Shown here in pieces: positions 56,471 through 64,000 of a stretch of DNA of 64,000 nt. Where the stretch lies: assembly GCF_024713975.1 (NCBI RefSeq), contig NC_091096.1:18411458-18475457 (forward strand), read 5' to 3'. The position numbers and the translations under genes are program-made. Position 1 is the first letter of the stretch, and each line of letters starts with the position of its first letter. Below the pieces are notes generated by a model. It was given only the letters and a program-made list of their open reading frames with translations, made no database searches and was not told the origin of the DNA. Source of the DNA: Paralichthys olivaceus. Taxonomy: Eukaryota; Chordata; Actinopteri; Pleuronectiformes; Paralichthyidae.

Positions 56471-56505
56471 GTTGGGAGATGTGTGAAGAAGTGTGACGGA
56501 CGGCC

Positions 56506-58449
56506 ATGGGACTGGAGAGACGGTGGCTTGTCACCACTGCAGTAGCCATCTGTCTGCTAAGTAAGTATGCTAATGCAAATATGGATCCATCGCATAGATT
56601 TACAATGCCTTTGCACAATTCATCTCTCCTTTTTAAACTGTTTCAGGCATTTCCATGCAATGAGCTGTCTTCATTAAATCTCGTAGTGCTACTCATCCTT
56701 AATATATTAATATTAAAACAAAAGAAGTGTTTCAAAAAGAATTTCATCCTGGAGTTGTCATTATATTATGACACAGACAATAAAACAAATCATTTACAAA
56801 TCATTGCAAATCAAATTCTTGGAAGAATACACAAAACATTGAAGGAGACACAATTATGTAATACTGCTTTGTATCATCACATTTACATCCTCTTGACGGT
56901 GTCACTTTATAATATGTCATTGTTTATATTAATCTATCAAGACTTAATTAAAACACTCACTACAATATGTTGTATTATTGATTTAATTCATTTATATTAA
57001 ATTCCATTTTTGCACATTTACCAAATGTTTTGTTAAAAACCAAATTCAAAGTTGGCTGCTTTACTAACTGCATGAAGTGATTTTGAAAAGTAAAAACTTG
57101 TCCAGTGACGTCATATCTTATATTCATACAAACATTTTTTTCTGAGTGGGTTTTTTTAGTTTGTTGTTGTTCTCCATTTGTCTGCTATTTGTCCCATGTT
57201 ATGGTGAAGCATTGCAAAGCAGATGACATATGTCGCTGTTTAGCTGCCTACGTACAGTCAGAGTGACACCATAATGAATTTGGCACAGCTCCCATTGCCT
57301 TACATTGGTGAAAGTAAAGAGGAGGGGTTTCAGCACATGAGTGGGCATCGGAGAATGGGGCCAAAATCCAACTTAAATAATATCTGGGTGTGGATTTAGA
57401 TCAATCCAGGATTTATGCTACCCCCAACCCTAGGCACGCTTCTGTGTGTGCGTGCATGTGTTTGTGAGGGGGGGGTAGTGGGATTGATTGTGCTGGTCCG
57501 CAGACCATGTGTGGACCCCAGGGGGTGGTGGGAGGTCGGCTGGAGAGAGCACTGAGTGTCCTGCTGTCCTGCATCAGAGTATCACCCCCCCACCCCCTCT
57601 GAGATTAAAGTAATCACCAGGCCAGATGAGTAACAGAACAAACACTGGCACCCAGTTGTGTGCACACCCACGTGAGCACATGGCAGCGAAGGAGAGGAGA
57701 GGCTGCTCCAGGTGTCACTAATGGGATTGCTGTGTGTTTGCTGGCTTTGCACCTACATGTTCTTGTCACCAAATGGCAAACGACTGTTTTACACACCCTC
57801 TGATGGCCCAGCGTTTAACAGGCAACACTCTGGGGAAGTCATATTGTGTGGCTCATTTGAGGGTTTTCCAGTTCAACAAAGCATTCATGGATCCATTGCT
57901 GCTTCTTTCTCAGTTAGTTTCCCACCAGTATTTCTGTCTTGACCTCTCGCTGCCTTTGTGGTCAAGCTCCCTCCTCTCACCCCAAAAATATTACTGCTAA
58001 CATTTATTCCCAGCATAGAGAACAATTTTCACAGGAATCAATAACCCAAACATTCCAGAGAGGTTAAACTGGCTCCTCTTGCAGCTGTTACTCTTTTTAA
58101 AAGACTCATATTTCTTAAGGCTCATTGAACATGATTTATGTGGTTTGCTCACATGTATACTGGTTATTAAGTTCTCTGTTATCAGCCAATGTCCACAGTG
58201 TCTCTCGTGCTTTATCCTGCTGATATGCTGTTGTCTACACAGGTGTGTCTCAAGGTGTGTCATCGTTGGTTCGTGCCAGAGTGGGGGGCTCTGCAGAGCT
58301 GGCCTGCAATCTCACTCCAACATCCAAAGAAGCCACCACCCCAAACCTCTTCCCTCTACATGTGGTGGAGTGGGTGCGCCTTGGTTACAACGTTCCCATC
58401 CTCATCAAATTTGGAGTTTATGCGCCTCGTGTTCATCCAAACTATAAGG
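56506..58449 (+). CDS. igsf9: IGSF9 (turtle) family Ig-superfamily adhesion protein, 5' part
   Basis: First two coding exons of a neural cell-surface protein of the turtle/IGSF9 family. Exon 1 is 56471-56560, with ATG at 56506. It encodes MGLERRWLVTTAVAICLL, a signal peptide cleaved probably after SVSQG. Exon 2 is 58243-58449 and encodes the first half of the first Ig domain: ARVGGSAELACN (first Ig Cys), then LHVVEWVRLGYNVPILIKFG and VYAPRVHPNYKG. The VEW..(F/L)G..(P)IFI(K/Q)FG..PR pattern is specific to IGSF9 and IGSF9B. LHV, VRLG and YAPR look closer to IGSF9 than to IGSF9B. The partner Cys exon, the other Ig and FN3 domains and the membrane segment lie past 64000. No further exon was found in 58450-64000. 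Confidence 0.8.
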
Positions 58450-61091
58450 GTAAGCATTATACAGATCTTTTCACTAACACATCTGCTTAAAGAAAACTGA
58501 TTTTAATTGACTACAAGTGCATTCCCTTTAAGGCTACATCCATATTATTATGTTTGAAAATCCATCAACTCTGTTACGGATGTGCAGAGTTTTACACCCG
58601 TCAAAACTAAGATGTTTGAAAACGCTGCTGGCTCCATTTTAGTTCGAAGGCATTTGAATCTGACGAGCAATTCCTGTTAACACCGGCTTGCACATGCCTG
58701 GTGTAGGTTAGTGGTTACGTGATATGTGTTTTCAGGATAGATGGGGATTAAAACTGATTTGGAGCCAAAATACTTGTGGACAGAGATCGTTTTAGTAGCA
58801 GTATGGAAGTAAACCTGTTGGCCCTTTTTTTTGTCTTAATCCTTTTTTCGATTGCTTTAGCAGTCTGATGGCACATAAACCCAAATGCAGGCTTTGAAAC
58901 ACCAGTATCATACCAGCTTTTTTCTGAAAGCATTCCAGAGACTGCCTGCCAATTGACAGATTTATGTAATTATAGTTCAGTAGATTTTGGTGACTGGGTG
59001 AGTACATGTGGCAGCAATTCTTTTTCACTTTGAGTTCCAAGCTTCTGTCTTTTGTGGGCAAAGATAGATACATGTATGTGGGGGTTACAAACATGGTATT
59101 TGTGAAGACCTGGCTCAGGGATGTTTGGATAAAACAATAGGTTATCCATCCAAACCCCCAATCCCTGTTTTCAGTCTGTGTGCTTCTAGACTGGAGTTGC
59201 AGTGTTTCTAGTGCTGCGTGGAGAAGGGCAATTGCAAGAATGCATCTGCTTTAATAGAGGCAGTGAAAAGGGGGTGGGGTAGCTGAGCAAGTAGAAGCGG
59301 GGTACCAGTAACGCTGTGCATGGGGGGATTACGAGTCTAGGTGGGGGCTTGGTGGTCTGATGACAGTGTTTTATTAGTATGCTGAGGGGTGACCCAGTAA
59401 GAGGAGATTGTTGTGCTGGAAGGAGGATGGATGAAGCATTGGGAATAATGGGAGTTTTCTTGCTGGAGCCCTATAATCCTGTCATTGTCTACCAGAGGAC
59501 AAAAGACAAAGAGGGGTATCACAACCTCAGCTTGCTTTGCCAAAGCTAACAGGACTACTGGGACACCCAAAATCCCATACTGTCCCAACTGGGTCACTGA
59601 AATATACAGGGAACCTCCGTAACCCCCCCCCCTGCATTTGATGTATTAGAACTTATTTTAACTGGAGATCCCACAGAGAACGAAAGCCATATTCCGAAAC
59701 ATGATTGCAGTGTCATTATAACTCAGGAACCACATTTAAGGATTACAAGGGCTGAACCATAAACAGACTGCCTCCACAGTTGGGCTACATGTGTTTTTCA
59801 TGTTAACCCTTGTAGGCCATTAACCGTGTCATTGTTTCGGGGCAGTCATCTGATGCATATGCAGTTATAATGAAGTAAACAACATTGCAGGGATGTAGCA
59901 GAGTAGAAGATTGTTTGGGATGTCCCCCCATTTTTCCATATCTATTTTCCTTATGTGTACTTGTCTGGTGTGGGCTTTACCCCTGTCTGCCTCAGATCCT
60001 CATATCTCCCCTCCCACTGGAGGCAGATGGCAGCATGTGAAGCGTGTCAGCGCTGTGGGTCTAATGTATTCTACCCTCAAATTAAAAGGTTGGGGGATTT
60101 CAGATTTAACCCACGAGACAATCAAGTAGGCAGCCACTTTCAGATATTTGTCTTGGCTTGTCTAAGAACCGGAACAAGAGAGCAGGGATGAATTCACATT
60201 TCAAGGTTTAAGATCAAGAAACAGTTAAAAGAAAATGAATTATTGGTATTTGCAGTGACTTGTAGTGTTCAGTGTTGGGGTGGATTTACAGCATAATAGC
60301 TGCTTCCAATAAAGCTAAGTAGGGTGTCAGATGTGAATATGTAATATTAATTCCAAGTGTTTCCTGCCCTTCCTTTTGTGGACTCCCATTTAAGTAGATT
60401 AAAATAAACTATAAAAAGCATTCCAAAATGCTGTCTGCCCTTGGTCTGCTGCTTTGTCTCAAACACACTGATGCTGTCTGCCATTTTTAGAAGCTGACAT
60501 GAAAGAAATAGAACAGGAGTTATCTTGGATGACTATTTCAGTCCATTAAACAAATCATTTTTTGATATGATATCAGGTGTATTGGAGATTGTGTTTTGTA
60601 TTTGAGGAGTGTCAGAACTATAAAGCAGTGTCCTGCTGTTGAACCTGTTAGACACCAGCATGTCTCGCTCTCAGAGAGCTTTCTCTTGTCTCTGTGAAGT
60701 GAATCAGGAAGGTATTAGTACCCCTCATCCCTCTTCCTCTCTGCTCTCACATCCAGCATGCCCTGCAGGCCCGAACATTAGTCAACTCACAACAAAGAGG
60801 AAACAGGATAAATCCTGACTGACACACTATTATAGTGTGTTTGAGGTGTATTTGTTGAGACAATATGTTGAAGTCTTGCGATGTCAGGGTGGTTTACTGT
60901 TGCAGAGCTAGATCAAATGTCTCCTGTGTGCTGAAGTAAATCAGCAGAGACTGTGAGAAGGCGACTCCGACCTGAGGTTAGAACGACAATGGGCAAAACC
61001 CCTAGATCTCAGCAGGCCTCCACCTCGCTCTCAGTGTGACCTCTGAACACTGGAGAAGTTAAGGGCTGCATTTGTCTCTCACATGAACAAG

Positions 61092-61183
<92 letters not shown>

Positions 61184-64000
61184 TTTAATCTCCTATTACG
61201 CACGAACTTCGTGAGCTGTGGAATTAACAGCTACACTCCGGCAAACATGCCAAAGTGTAGCTGCAAGGTGAAACTGAACAACTTTATCATCACCAACCAG
61301 TTTTTCTGCTCCAACTAGACCAGAGTGATGGGCAGCAAACAATGACACAATGAAAGAAGAATAGCTAGCTGCAGCTTGGGAATTTCATGTTAGCCAGCAA
61401 GTTTTTACAAAGGCCCCTGTTACCTCATGCCGTAGGTGTGTCGCTGGCCAGATTTCCAAAAAAGAGCATGAGTCAGTGTCTCATATTAAATTCTGCTCTA
61501 CTGTGGAGGTGTAGTCCTTGTGTGGTCTGAGTGAACTGTAGCTAAAGTAATCCACTGCTTTAAGATTATTTTATGTGAGTGAAGAGTTAGGAAAAATTAT
61601 GCTTTATTTCAGGCAACCTTTCCAACAATATTTTGACAAAGTTTGATTGTTTCTTATGATGTGTGTTATTCTTTTGAGGCACTAAACATTTTCCTGATGG
61701 TCAGTTCAACTAAGGAAACAGTTATAAACATCCCTTTTGCAGGGATTTGTAGGGTTAGCCTTTCACATGTGCATAAGACACAGCATAAGGCTGCCTGCAT
61801 TTTTCCTGTTGTTGGGAACAACAGCATGGGATGGTGCCTGGCAAGAAGCAGAACATGAAGTATAATTTCTGCTGTGGAAATCATGATCATCATAATGTCT
61901 TCTACACATATGGGACATCTTTACCATCCTAAATATTATATTTATATTGTTTTTCCCTCTAGTTTCTGTTTGTCGTGTGTTAGGAACATCAACAACACAT
62001 CCACTCGTTTGCTGCAATTTTTCTAGACATTTCCCTGCTGCGTTCTCGGGGGCTGGCAGGAAAGTATCCAGAAGATGTTGGAAGCAACTGACTCATTTGT
62101 GTTCTCACATACAGCCCCTCTGCAAAATGCCCAGAGTTCAGTGCATGTGTAAGAACAGCTCCAGTGTAACCTCACGTCACAGATTTTAAGAATATTAAAA
62201 TTAATACTTTTGATTTGCGATTTGCGATCACGTATAAGGGCTAATTCCAGCGGTAACTTAAGTTGCTGCCATCGTGAAATTTGGCACGTGAGATGTGTGT
62301 GTTAGCTGGTGCAGGGGTTAACTGTGCCGGACAGAGCGAGAGGGACAGAGTTAACTGTAATCTATCTCACGACAAAGAGCTATTCATAAGAGGGTTAAAC
62401 TGATTAGGGAGACAGGAGGATTGAAGAGAGAAATATGGGGGAATGGGAGGGGTGAGCTGTCAGAGGAAGGGGGCCTGTCCCAGACTTATGATTGTATTCA
62501 AATCAAAACACATCCCACAATGCACTGCTGCCTGGCTCTCTTATGCACATACTGATGGACAAAGAAAAGCAGTGCTGATGCTTCTCCAAACAGAATAATC
62601 TTTCTTCCTCCACTGTTTCCCCTGCTATTGTATCACATGTAATTCACTTTACCCCATGTATTACTGTGTATTCAGTATTTACCAGTGGGAAGCATATGCA
62701 AAAATCACATGTTGACTGCAAGAACAAAAGACTTGTGCTGCAGCTTTAGTAGCATCACCAATAAATAAAAATACACCACATACTGTACTACATGAAAAAT
62801 TGTCAGTGGCATTGCAGTGGTTTCACTTGCAGCAGTTTCACTTGCAGAAAAGCCACATCAATCTTGTCAGTAAAAAAAAAAAAAAAAAGGCATAGAAGAT
62901 CAGAAATTGTGAGACAAGACCTGCTCCTGGCCAGTGGCACAGCTCTGAAAGCTGAGTTATTCCTAACCTGCCACCCTCTGGGCGAGAACCTGACTCTCGC
63001 TTAAATGAAGAGGGTTCATACAGCTCTGATGGATTAGTGTTTCCATTTTCTACCCTTGGCTGCACTGCAGCTTGACCTGTTGGAAACAAGGGCTTGTTTT
63101 AAGGTAGACTGGAGCTGTCATGTGATAGCTCCTGGTGAAAAAACAGTGAGGAGGAGTAGGAGGGTGGACGCGAGAAAGGAGCCACAGCCATTGTTTCAGC
63201 CATCCTCTATTCGCCTTAGAATCTAATGATGTTTGTCTCTAGAGGAGGGCTCGTGGACATTGTGCTAACGTAGCACCAAGGGGAGTGATGAATGCGTCTG
63301 GTGGGGAGTTACGGGGCACAGAGGTCGGAAAGGTCAACCTCTCATTGGTTGTCAGTGGATTATCGATGCACACAATTCAAGTAACCTCTCAGTAACCTCT
63401 CATTCAGTTCCTCTTGGACTGAGAAAAAGGTTTTTACTGATGTTGTTGATCATTTTTCAACTCATGCTCAATTATTCCAGCATATCGTCATTGTATCTGT
63501 GCATCAGGGCATCAGAGAGGAAAACAATCCTTTTAGTGAACAATCTTTCAGGGCAGAGCACCTGCCCTAGTGCCATTTCACAGGCCATTTCCAGGCCGGA
63601 GATGCAACATTCAAATTTAAATAAAGCAACATTTGTCACCCAGCATCAGCCTTTTGTCTGTCCGCAGGCTGAAAGGAAAACAAAGTCCCCTCTTTTTCTG
63701 TCTCTCATTCATCTCTCTCTCCCTTCGCTGCCTCATGTGCTGTGGATGCGACACTGAGTCTGCTTTTTAAACCCAAACATGTTTTTCCCCTCTTCTAATT
63801 TTTCAAATATGTGACAGAAGAAACCCACCCCTCCCCTGTGTAATCGACCCGCCCCTGCCCATGTTTGGCAGCTCCGCGTTTCTACAGCAACTGAATTCAA
63901 ACCTAAACCTATATCCCAGGCTTTTCTTGGTCGCATCACTATGGTTACCTCAGAGAATGAGAATAGTGGGGGCTGCCTTCTCTTTGTAGTGATGGACAAG
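58450..64000 (+). other. igsf9-like intron (5' part, over 5.5 kb)
   Basis: No exon with Ig-domain sequence was seen on the plus strand. It contains a long CA microsatellite at 61092-61180, a poly-A run at about 62872-62888, and ordinary AT-rich DNA. Confidence 0.55.
61092..61180. repeat. CA microsatellite (about 44 units)
   Basis: Nearly pure CA dinucleotide run of close to 90 bp. The Cys-Val open frame on the minus strand is an artefact of it. Confidence 0.97.

Noticed and set aside
56561-57000. Long open frame after the igsf9-like signal peptide
   Set aside because: It runs through the donor at 56561 into AT-rich intron sequence. The spliced product matches the IGSF9 family.
61009-61203. 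Cys-Val-rich open frame on the minus strand
   Set aside because: It is produced by the CA dinucleotide run.

Overview
This is a genomic window from a ray-finned fish, most probably a percomorph teleost. The genes are vertebrate, with short exons bounded by GT-AG introns. The intergenic DNA carries teleost-type dispersed repeats (CAATCAATCAA-tailed elements, a PIF/Harbinger relic, MITE-like families) and many CA, GT and ATCT microsatellites. No bacterial, phage or CRISPR content was seen.

Layout from left to right. (1) 74-1455, + strand: the last three coding exons of a PP2A B55 regulatory subunit (ppp2r2a by synteny), with a long 3' UTR. (2) 6747-9524, +: complete six-exon bnip3l (NIX mitophagy receptor). 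(3) 12690-20072, +: complete 14-exon dpysl2 (CRMP2). A 300-bp minisatellite ends about 410 bp before its start codon, and intron 12 holds a Harbinger element. (4) 25744-31446, - strand: complete two-exon adra1a, tail-to-tail with dpysl2, with a possible GC-rich 5' exon near 35.7-36.06 kb. (5) About 36-43.4 kb: gene-free and repeat-rich. (6) 43619-46300, +: complete three-exon tmem230. (7) 47.5-48.06 kb: a 19-unit, 29-bp minisatellite. (8) From about 50.2 kb to the right edge, +: the 5' part of an IGSF9-family Ig-superfamily gene. Only the probable 5' UTR exon, the signal-peptide exon and one Ig exon are visible; the rest lies beyond 64000.

Genes 1-4 keep the order and relative orientation known from human 8p21.2 (PPP2R2A, BNIP3L, DPYSL2, ADRA1A). 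This supports the paralogue assignments. The tmem230 and igsf9-like neighbours have no counterpart there, so the ancestral block ends in the 36-43 kb interval. The genes are not an operon and act in separate processes: phosphatase targeting, mitophagy, axon and microtubule regulation, adrenergic signalling, endosomal membrane traffic and neural adhesion. Promoter regions of three of them (bnip3l, dpysl2, tmem230) share a GCGCATGCG palindrome of the NRF1 type.

I found no clearly new biological system. The most unusual signals are structural. They are an intact-ended Harbinger element with a TTA target duplication, a minisatellite whose unit resembles the terminus of a MITE family present four times nearby, a telomere-like GT-flanked insert bracketed by direct repeats, a perfect 20-bp foldback hairpin, and a premature stop in the B55 C terminus that leaves the family stop codon in place. 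All calls come from reading the sequence and from memory of the families; no database search was run.
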